Below are positions 45,495 to 58,787 of a stretch of 62,000 nucleotides of DNA, piece after piece. Every line of letters starts with the position of its first letter. Positions within the stretch are counted from its first letter, which is position 1. The stretch is from Acanthaster planci (taxonomy: Eukaryota; Echinodermata; Asteroidea; Valvatida; Acanthasteridae). The stretch covers positions 713,409 to 775,408 of the forward strand of contig NW_019091372.1 in assembly GCF_001949145.1 (NCBI RefSeq). The letters are read 5' to 3'. The translations under genes and the position numbers were made by a program. Under the pieces are notes generated by a model, which was not told the origin of the DNA, ran no database searches, and worked only from the letters and a program-made list of their open reading frames with translations.

Positions 45495-47632
45495 GCTCAA
45501 TGGGCAGTGACCTCAAGATACTACAATGTGCATGTAGTACGTCCCCTGCTGCAGTACACCTTGATGTGGTTGGGTACTATGTGCCTCAGGTTCCTGATGT
45601 CAAGAGACATGGCTCAGTTCAGTCACCTAGAAGAAAAAAAGTCACAATAAATATAAGAACATGTACATGTACCCCAGTAGATGGTATCAGCAGGGAAAAA
45701 ATGACTGCTATATGACAATAACCACCGCACCAGGGGAAAAAACATCTCCAAACAGTGTGCTTCAAATATGTATAAGAAAAAACTCCCTAACAGAAAAAAA
45801 ATAACATACATGTACATTAATTAAAAAGTGATATTGTGTATTTAAATAACATTGTACGATGTACCCCGGTAGGAATGCCAGGGTTGCCCACAGAAAACTG
45901 CTTTATAAACTCACAGAGATAAAGAAGATTACAAAGATCAAGACTATAACTGACTTGATCTAATTTGGTCTTGGTCTAAATTCATCTTACTGGTACACAC
46001 ACACAGGAGGGACAATATCCTACGCAGCCTCAGAAATCCTCCTCAGAAATCCTCCGTATGTACATGTAATTGATGCTGTGTGTGATGTGAGCAGGGCTTA
46101 ATTAAGATTGTCCACTGGAGCATACCGGGAGATTTTCATGACCCACTTGGTCAAATGGAGGCTGCTTCAGATGATTGCATCCTTGAGGTGGGCACCATGA
46201 GGGGTGGGATGTTACGGGGCCCAACGAGGGTGAGAGAAGCTGTGTATAAGTTAGTCTGGCTATGGCTAGGAGTACAAGTCTATGGGAAGTGGCTGTAGTG
46301 GCATACAGTACATGTGCTTTCTTTACATACATGTATTTGTAAGTCATAACCACAACTTTTGGACATGTAGGTGTAGCCTACAGTGCGCATAGATGTAGCG
46401 TTCATCCAGCCAAGACAGGCACAGACTGGTTACCTGAACTCAAGGAGAAAAAAGGCAGGCAATATTCTCATAGGTGAGATATCATGTTGCCGTGACAACC
46501 TACCCCTCCCTGGAAGTCTGGCTAGCCAGGCTTCCAAGTCCATGTATCATTCAATGTAGCGTGTAAACTGCCCCTGAGTTTATCACTGACCCAGATTAGA
46601 GCTCAGTATGAACAGGTACTCATGGGTGTGAGTGGGAGTCAGGTAAAAGTTGCTCAATTAATAGCTATTGGTCTCAGGCAGGCAAGCCACGAGGTGTACA
46701 AATAAGCTGTACCAGTACCATCATCATACCGTATTTTGTAAGCATGTGCATGTATGTGTACAGATATGGTTTAGCCTTCTGAGTGCTGGCGCGTTGTCCC
46801 TACCCTTTTTGGAATTTAGAAATTCTTTTAAATTCACTGCTATGTGAAATTTTCAATGTCAAAAAATATTGCCAAAAAGGCGAAAAATCTTGAAGGCCTT
46901 GACTGGGTATGTACAATGTACTGTATATAAAAACCAAACAGCACATTCAGAAAGTGACAAATGTTATGCTGTGTGTTGAAATGAGTCTCCCCTCAAGGGA
47001 CCAATTTGTGATTCATCATTCCAACTGAAATGGTGTTTATTTGCCTTAAGGGCACACTAACATGTTTATGTACAGGGTAACATACTGTGCTTCTTCGGGT
47101 TACAATTTTGATGCACCAATACCAAGCAACTTACGGTGCATCAATCAGCATCCTGTATTCAAGATTGCCTGTTTGGTAAAGGACAGCAGAATAGAGAAGA
47201 AACAAATTGAAAATCATCCCCTGAAATATTCTCCGGCAGAGATGCCGTAGTGATGTTGGTTTCTTTCATGAAAACACTACGGTAGGCGTGCAAACTGCCC
47301 CAAATATTCTCGTCCAGATATGCACAATCTACGTGCGTGTACATGTATTTACTTTCAGTGTCCAAGACCAAGGTCACACGTGCCAGTACATTGTACATGC
47401 GCACAGCCTTCGCACGTGCTTCTTAATACATTTCATACCAGTAAGCAGAATCGCTAAACCAGGATTTTATTGACATTACACGTACATGTATGTGAGCAGG
47501 TAGACAGAGGTGAAAATTATTCTGAATTGATTTCTATTGTACATGTAGCTTCAAAGTGGGGAAGGTGTCTGTGTGTACACATTTGTGTACACTGCATATG
47601 TGCGGGTAAATACATAAAAAAAAGAGACTTTG

Positions 47633-47885
47633 AAATAATAATAATAATAATAACACATTTCTTATATACATGTAGCGCATCACATAGCACATCTCGATGC
47701 GCTTCACAGTAATATTATGAATAAAGCAATTAATGAAACAGGTGAGTTTTAAGTAGTGACTTAAATTCGTTTTCATTTTTGACAGTTCTGATATGGTGTG
47801 GGAGAGAGTTCCACAGCGATGGTGATGCATACTTGAATGAACGATATCCATAAGTCTTAGTGCGAGTGACAGGTGTACTGAGCAG
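47633..47885 (-). mobile_element. Retroposon-like repeat with (TTA)n tail on the minus strand
   Basis: Read on the minus strand it ends GATGCGCTACATGTATATAAG... followed by a TTATTATT tail (plus-strand AATAATAAT at 47633-47654). The body contains a GTGAAGCGCATC word. GCGC-TATATAA plus a trinucleotide tail is the pattern of SINE-like elements common in marine invertebrates. The far end is uncertain. Confidence 0.55.
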
Positions 47886-50557
47886 CAATGTTTGAAATGA
47901 TTAACATACACATGTACATTGTACAGGCAATAAAAGTTACACGTTCTGCACATTTGTATAATGTACTGGTATCTTTTTGGACGGTGTCTTCCCAGGTTTT
48001 GTCACCTGAATTGGCTTTAGTCTATCCGCCCCGAGCTGAAGTGCACCCCAAATCGGCAAAAGGACAGACAGGTGCTTACAAGCGGGCTCTTGTGTACGCA
48101 AAGACCCTACATGTGCCTGCTGGAGTAAATTACATGTAGTTACGCGTACTCGGCGTCAAACACGCATATACTTGCGCACCTCATGGCGCACCCATGCAGT
48201 GAGTAAAAAAAAAAAGCCCTCTTTTGCTCCGCTTGGAGTGGATAACGAAACATCCTGCGTACAATGTACAAATATACGTGTATATAAGTACCCAGTACAG
48301 TGTGCTATGGCACGGCTACACACACTGCCTGTACATGTTATGGTACATGTATGACATTTGAATCATCATTAATTTATCAAGTACCAGTACAGTACACAAT
48401 GTACCGTACCTGCTTCCTCATTCTCACCACTTATTCAAATTATGTACGGTAGCTCACATGTACCGGCAATTTACACAGGTATCAGCTATACCTGGACATG
48501 TACATGTAAACATGTACATGTTCTGGTACCTTTACAGATGGCTATTAAGCTGTGTCTAAATTAATGTTACTTGGTGAGAGGTACACATGTACATTACAGG
48601 TACCGGTACATGTGGTTCATCATGACATCTCAACCCTAACAGTCCTCAATCCTACAGCTTCAATACGATCTTACCTACATGTACATCCTAGGGGGTTAGG
48701 AATAGCTCTGTATTTGGATGAACCATGGAGCTATTAAACATGGATGAACACTGGCTAACAGCCCCAACCCTGACAGCATAATTGCTTCATGTCAGAGTCA
48801 CTCATCTTATTTTGATCATCACTGACGGCTTAACAAGCTACATGTAATGTACATGTACATGTACATACAGTACTGCTACCGGGGGTACATGTATATGTAC
48901 CTACAAGTGCAGTTTCTAGGGCAATTAAGGTACCCGGCACATTAAATGTACATGTACATACACTGGCATAAAGACATTTAGAGAGGAAAATGTTCTTTTC
49001 AGCCACTCCTCTCCGAAAATCCTGCAAGAGATCACTAGAGCCACCAGAGATCATGCACTTGAGGCAAGTCTATGGTACATGTTTTCCAATAGAGCTAGCA
49101 CTGCTCTAATGACATCAATACCAGATGACTGATTTGTTTGGGGGAAGATGACGGTAATTTTTCTAGACATGTGACAGATGGGTTTTTACACAAAAGTCTT
49201 CAATATTTGTACTGGTAATAACCAAAAGAATGCCAAGTGCGGCTGATATTCTGAGACTGCAGGTCAAATCGAAGCCAAAGAGCAAACTTACCTCTGATAA
49301 TGCAATTCAATAATTCTGCTCCAGGTATATTAACATGTGAATTATCAAGGCTTTGCTTGCATATGTGCCAGCAGGGCCTTTTTTTACCATACTGAACAAG
49401 ACACATGTGGTTGTGGGTGTAATGCCAGTTAGCAACCTTGCAGAAGCATGATCATCCTAAACTCTCTCCTGCAGTTCTTTGCTCACGACTAACATTGAAT
49501 CATTCTCCCAAACAATTTTTTTTTCGAGTAGAATTAAATAAAATGGAAAAAACTCTACTGAGTCCCAGCAGGATGGTTCATGCACTTGCTTCAACTTGAA
49601 GAAAATTTGCTAAAATCAAGGGCTGCCATTAGCTAGCGGAATTTGTAGTCTAACCACCTGATCAGCACAAACCTTACCAGCATGTTCAGGCTTCAAACCT
49701 TGCACTTCTGACTGAGTTTCTAGCATGACTGAATCCAGTTTGGTAAACGTTTTCTGTGTGAATTTCACACCTCAAACATCTGCTCACAACAACTCGTGAC
49801 AAAAATTGAAGTGCGCCTACAGGTTTCGGGGAGCTGAGCAACTTGATCTTCATTTTTTGACTGGCGAGTGCATGGACATCAGCATGTCTCACACCCTTCA
49901 GTACACTGTGGTTTGATCCTTCCTGTGTGAATTATTACCACTGCAAGGTGTAGGCAATCATACTCTAATCAAGAAGATGATGCCTTGTTGAATGAAGGCT
50001 CTCCTTGAGATGTACCGGCAATTACTTGGAAATAAGTGGAATTTATGACAGACTCCTTGGCTGATGTGAAAATGGTACATACATGTACATGTATACATGT
50101 ACATGAGTTGTTCAGGCATTGAGCTGATGTGAGGATCAGATTTCAGAGTAAGAATTGTTTTGCTATAGTGTGGTGATGCGCTACAGACAGCCCGACAGAC
50201 TGACAGACAGACAAAAAACCCAACCAACACAGGTCTACTTGTAGCAAAGTGTAAATGATCTGCTCCACAATAAAACTTCTAAAGCATAAATTTCAGCATT
50301 TGCATGAATTGCATGTCAGAGAACAAGTGTTACTATTTCATAGTGTAGCTACATGTACGATGATCCAGGGTTAGACGTTCTTCTGCTGATCACAATTAAA
50401 TTGTTTACGATCAACAGAGCTGGTCAGCAGAAACCTTCCATTTTTATTACCGGTACATCTCTCCACTTCCCCCCATTAGGCACCTGGCCTTGGCAATCAA
50501 TGTACCAGTAAATCATAATTGGTATAACTTCACATCAACAGTAAGAGGATGCCGTAC

Positions 50558-50638
50558 CTTGATGGAAATGGGTGGCATTCCTGTCAGCTTGTTAGCTAAA
50601 TGCCATCCGGGATAAACTGAGAACACTGGTTTGTTGAC
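50558..50638 (-). CDS. Candidate internal exon, 27 codons
   Basis: Bounded by an AAAG acceptor and a GTACGG donor on the minus strand. It is open in phase 0 and reads VNKPVFSVYPGWHLANK, then LTGMPPISIK. The composition looks protein-like and phase 0/0 would fit the candidate exons at 41877 and 37556. I do not recognise the family and cannot show the exons belong together. Confidence 0.35.
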
Positions 50639-50958
50639 CTTTAGATTAGGTGCGATTGAAAAAAAAATACGACAGCACCAGGCACATGGACACGGTGCAA
50701 CGGGAAGGAAATTCACGGCGAAAATGTAGCAAATGCACTCGTTATGACCTGTAAATGCTCAAGGATGTTTTTAATGATTTTTAAAAACTTATCAAAAGGG
50801 CACACATTTCTCAAGACTACCTCGAATAGAACTTTGTGACAGCCGGTGTAATGAATGTCCATTTATGTGTCCAGTTTGCTTTGGTTTCGCAAAACGAGAG
50901 GAGCTCTCTGTATACATGTACAATGTACCTTTCCATCACACACTCACAGGTCAAGGGG

Positions 50959-51988
50959 CAGTGTTGTAGTTGAGTACTTTCCGAGTACAATGTTCTCTGC
51001 AAAATANNNNNNNNNNNNNNNNNNNNNNNNNNNNNNNNNNNNNNNNNNNNNNNNNNNNNNNNNNNNNNNNNNNNNNNNNNNNNNNNNNNNNNNNNNNNNN
51101 NNNNNNNNNNNNNNNNNNNNNNNNNNNNNNNNNNNNNNNNNNNNNNNNNNNNNNNNNNNNNNNNNNNNNNNNNNNNNNNNNNNNNNNNNNNNNNNNNNNN
51201 NNNNNNNNNNNNNNNNNNNNNNNNNNNNNNNNNNNNNNNNNNNNNNNNNNNNNNNNNNNNNNNNNNNNNNNNNNNNNNNNNNNNNNNNNNNNNNNNNNNN
51301 NNNNNNNNNNNNNNNNNNNNNNNNNNNNNNNNNNNNNNNNNNNNNNNNNNNNNNNNNNNNNNNNNNNNNNNNNNNNNNNNNNNNNNNNNNNNNNNNNNNN
51401 NNNNNNNNNNNNNNNNNNNNNNNNNNNNNNNNNNNNNNNNNNNNNNNNNNNNNNNNNNNNNNNNNNNNNNNNNNNNNNNNNNNNNNNNNNNNNNNNNNNN
51501 NNNNNNNNNNNNNNNNNNNNNNNNNNNNNNNNNNNNNNNNNNNNNNNNNNNNNNNNNNNNNNNNNNNNNNNNNNNNNNNNNNNNNNNNNNNNNNNNNNNN
51601 NNNNNNNNNNNNNNNNNNNNNNNNNNNNNNNNNNNNNNNNNNNNNNNNNNNNNNNNNNNNNNNNNNNNNNNNNNNNNNNNNNNNNNNNNNNNNNNNNNNN
51701 NNNNNNNNNNNNNNNNNNNNNNNNNNNNNNNNNNNNNNNNNNNNNNNNNNNNNNNNNNNNNNNNNNNNNNGAGGAGAAAAGTACTCGGCCGAGTACTTCC
51801 CGAGTACTTTTGTCCTAAAAAGTTAATTTTAATCAAACAGTGATGGTCTGAAGTCATTATGTTGCTTTGTAATCTTACCTTTCTGCATGTATCATCAAAT
51901 GCCGATGTACTTCAGCTCTGTTCCCTTCTAACTAGTTAAATATTTGGTAGAGAACTTGGTTCTCAAAAAGTACTCGACTACATCACTG
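50959..51988. mobile_element. hAT-like transposon with 8-bp target duplication; interior unsequenced
   Basis: The left terminus CAGTGTTGTAGTTGAGTACT (50959) matches the reverse complement of the right terminus AAGTACTCGACTACATCACTG, which ends at 51988. Directly outside, TCAAGGGG occurs at 50951-50958 and again at 51989-51996, a perfect 8-bp duplication. CAGTG ends plus an 8-bp duplication are typical of hAT elements. GAGTACT words recur inside both ends. Confidence 0.88.
51007..51770. other. Assembly gap (764 N)
   Basis: Run of N lying wholly inside the hAT-like element. Translated ORFs crossing it are meaningless. The gap may reflect repeated internal sequence of the transposon. Confidence 0.99.
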
Positions 51989-52829
51989 TCAAGGGGGGAT
52001 GTTTAACCTTCGCAGTTTTTGAAGCCTTTCCCACCCTCTTTTATTCTCTCAACTAACGACAACAGATTTCCCTCTCAACAGTGTAGTAAGTCCAGTACAT
52101 TTCCACGAGAACAAATGTTTGAAAAAAAGTCGGTGCATTTGTAGAAGCCTGAGTGCAAGCACTATCACCGAGTTTTATTGAATTCATGTACCAGTAAGTT
52201 TCAGCAGCATGCGATGTACAATATGGTTTACAAAATAGTACACGCACCTACCGGTAGCTATTAACCCAGGTGCACAATATTTTCTGCAAAAATTGTTTCC
52301 TCTTGACTTCTTTATATTGGCACTGCAAGTACGGTAAGTAAACGTACATGTGCCATTTCACGTACAGTATTAGCACAGTGTTCATAGCTAGAGGCTTGCC
52401 ACCTCTTAATATAAGTAAATACATTAATGCCAAATGCTTATATCAACCTCTGTCTTCAACATGCATGGGGCCTCATGAAATCAATGCAAAATGTCTGCTT
52501 CCCCCATCAGGTCCAGACGATGTACATGTACACACACCTACAGGTATGCCGAGGGGTGTCGACAGCACACACATCATGAAATTTAAACGGACTCCGCCAA
52601 GCTTTCTGACAGAAGTTCCGGACTACTAATTGGCCACCAACTTCTGCCGGCCGAGACAGCCTACGGACTTTTGCTTATCCCTGATAACTTGAGAGTATTC
52701 TTACTTGTGTACTTCCTGGAAAGCTGTCTGTTCTCGTCATCCTCTACGGATGCAGATCCGGGGTGCTGACTCCTCAAGAATGTGGATAGAGCATACGCGT
52801 ACAACTGCAGTATTCCTGCAAGATTTTAG

Positions 52830-52938
52830 ACAAATTTGGATCCAGCGGCCAGCTTTCAAACTTTGGGAATATGAAAAAATGATTTCTAAATGTCTTTGGA
52901 AGGCTGCCGACTTTGAGAAAAAGCTGATGGCAGATGAG
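52830..52938 (+). CDS. Weak exon candidate on the plus strand
   Basis: Between a TTTTAG acceptor and a GTAAGA donor one frame is open and reads QIWIQRPAFKLWEYEK, then MISKCLWKAADFEKKLMAD. The start is approximate. Charged, tryptophan-containing text with good splice borders, but no known domain and no partner exon. Confidence 0.2.
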
Positions 52939-53269
52939 TAAGAATTGGCAAAGGGGGGCATGTGAATGCAGCTACGTACAGTACATGTTACATGTACCAA
53001 ACAGGTGCATGCTTTGTTGTTTGATCTGAGAAAATTTCTGACAACTTCAATCAATTTTTGAGCCAAAGATCATCATTATTCTGAGTGATGAAATCAAAGA
53101 TGGGCTACATGTACATTTTAATTTACATTTTTTTTTACAATACAATTAATGTACGTGCGCATACAGTACAAACCTATATGTGGTTACTGTTTCCAAGTGA
53201 AAGTCCAATGTGTCCACATGTACAAATGGACATTGTACATGTGACCAGTAATGCAACTAAAACCTTTCT

Positions 53270-53470
53270 CTTCCCACAAGATTACCGGGGAATTCTTTTC
53301 CCTTCACATGTGAAAACAGTTTTCCACCTCACAAAAAATCATGTTCATACCTTTGCACACAAGTGGGAAACCATTTTCACACCTTTTTACACAAGTGGGA
53401 AAACATTTTCACACAAGTGGAAAAACATTTTCATGCCTGTTGGTGGCTGGGAAACATTTTGCCGTTTCTC
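53270..53470. repeat. Degenerate minisatellite, CACAAGTGGGAAAACATTTT units (plus orientation)
   Basis: Several diverged units of CACAAGTGGGAAA-C-ATTTTCACACC with spacers of variable length. The same unit is found inverted at 60598-60912. Confidence 0.8.
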
Positions 53471-54533
53471 ACAAGTACTGGCAAAAAATGATACATGTAA
53501 TTATAATGTGTTTTGTATTACCTACGTCAATACATGTACATGGTTAACATTGAAACTGAATAAAACTGAATGATTAATCTCAAAAGGCTCTCAGCAAGCC
53601 AGTCCATGTGTAAATCTAACACTGTCATCTGACAAAATTGGGGTGTACCGGTGAGAAAATCACCATCCCATGTGGTAAGCAGTGTCATCTTATCATGTTA
53701 TTCGGATCAACCATCCATGGGCAGAATGACAGCAAGAAAATGGGCAGCAGTGCCAAGAGCATGCTGCTTCAATAAACAAATTTCTTTTTCTGTTTGGCCA
53801 CATCAGTGCATGTCTTCAGAGAGGCGCAAGTCATCTGATACGGGGAGGAGGGAAAGCTGAGGAGACTGGGACAGGTAACTTATTCATCCCACCCAGACAA
53901 TTTGGCCTCATCAAGAGGATATGACTAGAATCCATGAGGTGAGAAGTTTGGTGTAGTTCTGCAAATTGTGGACCGTGTCCATGGCGCATGGGGACATGAA
54001 GGGGAGGGGACGGGGGTGGGACATAGGATCGGGTGAGTGAGCCTTAAAAGGATGGGGTGATAAAAGAAGCTTGGGCTAAACACGGGCAGGCGCCATGATG
54101 TACGGGGATTTGAGGGAAGAGGGAGGGTGAAAAAAAAAAGAAGGGGGAGAGTTGGGCCTCCGAGGGCTGAAGTTGTAAACAATGTGGGGACAAAGATGCA
54201 CCCTGGTGGTCTGTTGTGTTGGAAGAGGTACCCGTAAAGGCAGGTTCATGGACCTCAAGCGAATGCAGAAGTGAAACAAATTTGATTTCACAAATCATTT
54301 GTTCAACTTTTGTAAATTCTTAGTATGACTATTTGATCTAATGTCCTAATTTTGCATTTGTGTTCACTTCCGCCCTACGTTATACAAACGGTACATGTAC
54401 GTGTAAGCACATTGTGTGAACTGGCCTTAATAAGCCTTTTGCGAGTTAACTTTGACCCAAATCTGGTACACTGAGTTCTTTAAATTCATGTGAACATAAC
54501 AACTTGAATTCTCCTCACTAAAACCACTGTTGC

Positions 54534-54698
54534 TATACCTTGTGATTCGGGGCAAGCTTTTGCTTAGTTACATACATGTAAGAGACGCCTTGCAACAATA
54601 CACTGTTCTCAATGGATAAGAAGGGCTCAAAGGAACCAGTCCATTCCAGGGATGGTGGTCGCTATTCGAAAGCTTGCCCCAAATCACGAGGTATTATA
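54534..54698. mobile_element. Small inverted-repeat element
   Basis: TATACCTTGTGATTCGGGGC (54534 onward, running into AAGCTT) is inverted at 54669-54698 (AAGCTTGCCCCAAATCACGAG then GTATTATA). At 165 bases with no coding sequence it fits a MITE or solo TIR pair. Confidence 0.65.
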
Positions 54699-55184
54699 CC
54701 CAGCAAGAAATGAGACCGAGGGGTAACCCCCCCCCAACATGTCCAATCCCTATGCACATTCCAGACTATAGTTACTTAACACATCCCCCCAAGATGTCTG
54801 AAAGGAATTCCCCAGATTCCTGCGAGACAATGACCAACACAAAGCACGGGGGGTTCTCTCCGTCTCATACCTTGCTGCATATGCGAGGTATAACAGCAGC
54901 ATCTGTAGTCTGGGGAATTCAAATCGTTATGTTTACATGTACAGGTACCGGTATGTGCACTGTCAGATTTTATTACAATTTGACTGGCAAATGGCTGAGA
55001 AGAGAGTTCACAATAAACTGGGTGTACCTGTACATGAAGCATCTTAATTACTTGCTGCCAGGTGCTTTTAAACATGCAGTGCACACATACAGGAGATTTT
55101 CAAGAGTTTTAGTTCTCAAAATTCTTCATATTCATCCTTTCATTTAATGGATATTTACACCCACACAAATGATTGTTTGGTGGC

Positions 55185-55352
55185 TACTCTAAGCTGACAG
55201 GCAACCTTCATTGACTCCTGAGTATTTCAGCCAGGCCTGCCGCCCTGTAAAGAGAGCCCAGAATTGTGAGGTGTTGCGTAATTTCCTTTGTCCCCAGTGA
55301 ATGCTACTGGCATCTTTTCAAACACGGCTGGATTGGTATGCAGCGGTGCTTG
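55185..55352. repeat. Dispersed repeat copy 2
   Basis: Second copy of the family at 4000-4172, in the same orientation and diverged by substitutions and small indels. Confidence 0.7.
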
Positions 55353-58300
55353 TAACACTGCATCAAATCAAACAATAAAGTCGGTGAAAGTATTCCTATG
55401 AATGGCCATTTTCTACCAGAACGGAAAAATCTGCGAGATGAAATTGGTAAGAGTACAAGCTTGAGTAATGGAATGGCTATACATGCACACAAATATGACA
55501 AACAGAAAAAAAACCCAGTTGTTACTATAGGCATCCTTGACAGACTATAATTGATTGATTTTACATACATGTACAGGTGCATCCACATCTTAGCAACCTC
55601 TTGATGAGATCATTGCACTGCCGCAATTTCACCAGCAAAACACATACATTCTCACTGATCAAATTACAAAAAAAACACAGACTGCGAGATGCAAATGTGG
55701 CAGCCAAGACACTTTTAGTGCAACAATACAAACAAGCCCCGTCCTCATGTAAATTCTTGAACTCTGAAGATTGCTGGCTGGCTTGCCCCTCGGATCCATA
55801 ACAGCCAATCCATAAGAACCGGCACAAAGCAAACACAACAACCAGAATAATCAATGACAGTACTGATCAGCGGAAATGCGATTCGCGGAAGTATGAAATT
55901 TAAATGTTGTGGTACCGGTAGCTCTCATAGGACTGCTGTAACAGGAATCCACACCGTGAACTAATGTACTCCCTGTTAAGGAACCAATGTACATGAACGT
56001 GTTCAACTAAGGGAGGTTCTAAGCAGTGAGAATCCTACTAAAGTTAAATTAAACTCCCTATTTGGCAGTTCGACGTACATACATGTATGTACCTGTACAT
56101 GTACATCAGAATGCATATCGGTATATGTACAGTACACAGGTCCATATCTACCTTACAGGTACATGAATACTGTGGCGTACGTGTACAAACTACACGTAGC
56201 TTGGATTTTACTAGTGGGGGAGGGAGCACAAAGGGGCCACCAGCATCTTATGGGGGGGGCACCAGCTTTCAGTGGTGTGGTTTTTTTGGGGGAAAATTTA
56301 TGTTAGCCTTGTTCAATATCCATTCGTCCGTTTTTTAAGTGGGGGGGGGACCGCTGAGAATTTGTGGGGGGGGGAGTATGTGCCCCTCAGGCCCCCTTGT
56401 GGCTTTGCCACTGCATGGACATGTATACATGTAGTAGGGTATTTTTACGACTAATTACTCCAACAACATGTACATGTACACATGCATACATGTAGTCCAT
56501 GTACATAGTAAAGTACGCCAGTTGTTCCTTAAGATTTACAAAGAGCTGCGACAGTCCATACTGGCAAATATGGCTCATTCGTTCATTTTTTTTTCAAATT
56601 TTACCAGTCATCTTCTGAAAACTCTTAGAGAAAGAGCACAGGTAGTTTGGCCAACCACAAAGTAACCCACATGTACCAATGTGCATACATGTAGATTCTG
56701 AGCGCACACTACATCAGCTTGTAATATGGCAAATAACGGAACATGATATACACCTGTGCCATTTCAGGGATGCTGGCCAGATTCGTGCCCAGAGCCTAAA
56801 ATAATCAAGGCCAGAAAATCCTACATGTACATGCAACATGCTCATGTATATGTAGTCAGGGCCTGAAATTATGTAGCTCGGCATTTTACAAGAAGAAGCC
56901 TGAAATCATGCTATTGCCAGAAAACTGTCATCCCTGCATTTTGTGGTGTAACCAATGAAATGACCCATCACCTATTACCATTTGACGAATTATGGTAGCA
57001 GGAATGGTTGGTTAATCACCTCATAAATATTTGCACATAGACACTCTTATAAACATCATACGTACATACCAGGGTAGGTACAGTACACCACTGTCACCAC
57101 AATAAAATATTACTTGGTATTTTTTCTTGCTCGTGCAGAAATGAAACTGGGCCATATAAATTTCTCCAAATTAATCACTACCTTACCAAAGGGTTCACAG
57201 AAAGGGATGTACATGTACCATACCATAAGGTTATTCTTCAAATAAACTGAGAAATATTTTTTCAAACCCCTTTTCAGACCATAAGTGGGCTATTAAAGTG
57301 CATGGACAGTGTACATGTAACCCATGAGAACACACACACACAAATCGAAGTCCACAACGAGAACATTACTTTTTCATGGCCGTTTTTCACGCTTCATAAT
57401 TTATTGACAGTTACCATGTATATTTATCAACTGTTGCAGCCTGGGCATGTTTTTTAACTCCCTCAAGGACACATACATGTAGCACTCTTGGCTTTCTCTA
57501 CCAGTACAAACACATACATAATGCAGCACAGGTACAAGAACTATACACTTGTACATGTATAAAAAAAATACCAGTACACAGTATGCATTATGCAATGAAT
57601 GAAGAGTGTGAAAAAAAACCATGCCCCACACCACAGCAGTTAATGACACCATAGGCTTGACGCCTCAGACAGTAGCAAACAGTTTGACAGCATATTTTTC
57701 ATCCAGTGTCCAGGCTTGAAAAGGATCTCTAACCCCATTTTGCGGCTAATCTGGTGTGTAATGATGTGGAATCAGCAAGGATTATCAGCTTATCCCCCTT
57801 CAAAAGAACAAAAGTCAACAAATTAAGTCCCTTTATCTTATAGAAAGGTCACATTTGACTGATTACTTCACAGCAGGCATGACACACGTGCAGTAAAACA
57901 TCCCCATCATGTCTCCATTTTGACATAAGAAATGGCCTTTTTTTTTAACAACACCCCACAGGGGTACCCATCTGGACCCACATAATGTTGTCCTGGTACT
58001 GGGGACCTGCACAAGATCATCACGGATGAGCAAAACCTTTCACTATCAATGTGTCTAAACAACTTTTTTTCATGTTGAACCTTTTTATTTTTAAAACATG
58101 AAGGTTTTCAAAAAACCTCAGTAAGCTTAATAATGGGCAATTTCCAACAATGTACGGTGCCAATGAGAGATTGTCGGTATTTCAGAATACCGACAGAAAA
58201 ATGTTAGAAACTAACTTGTAACCAGCTCTGCAAAAAGGTACACGTATTATGTCACCTTTTGTTGGAATTTGAGTTACATAACAAATTGCTCACACCCTAT

Positions 58301-58467
58301 GCCTTCATTTGATAAATATTTCATCCCAGTGGGGTTTTGCATTATGGAGTTATTTGCCGTTTGCATATTCATATAATTTCATTTTATCACACATGCTTTT
58401 GAGATAATGCCCTTTAAACATAACGAACAGAAACATTAAACCTAAATTAGAGACTCTCTTGTTTTTC

Positions 58468-58787
58468 GGGCAGTCGGGTTGGCAAGGTAGTTCTTTCTTC
58501 GCCTTCCACCTCTGTGGTCCCGGGTTCAATTCCCGGCCCGGTCCACATGTGGATTGGGTTTTCAGTCCCTACCTGATTCCGTGGGTTTTCCTCCCACCTC
58601 TAAAACTGTAACTGCTTCGTACTGTCTCCCCTTTACTGATGTTGCTGAATGTGGGTCGTTTGGCGGCTGCCCGAGGTGCCCTTGTATGCCATCGGCTCAA
58701 CCATGTTTAAATGTATTCATTGTCTTTTGAACATATCTATATGAGATTTGCGCTTTATAAATGAATAAATTATTATTATTATTATTT
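58468..58787 (+). mobile_element. tRNA-derived SINE with (ATT)n tail
   Basis: The head resembles a tRNA: an A-box-like TTGGCAAGGTAGTTC, then the B-box GGTTCAATTCC at 58523-58533. A body with GTGGGTTTTCCTCCCACC follows, and the 3' end reads GCGCTTTATAAATGAATAAA then ATT repeats to 58786. RNA polymerase III boxes, ~320-base length and a simple-repeat tail identify a SINE of the kind known from invertebrate deuterostomes. Confidence 0.88.

Noticed and set aside
50817-51857. Long ORFs on both strands across 51 kb
   Set aside because: They translate the N gap.
53925-54298. Proline/serine/phenylalanine-rich minus-strand ORFs
   Set aside because: Low-complexity purine-rich DNA on the plus strand; no splice borders or family.
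55561-55854. Hydrophobic minus-strand ORF (LVVVFALCRFLW)
   Set aside because: Looks like one membrane segment but has no convincing splice borders or partner exon.
58468-58540. Functional tRNA gene
   Set aside because: A- and B-box-like words are present, but no proper cloverleaf can be drawn and the sequence continues into a SINE body and tail.
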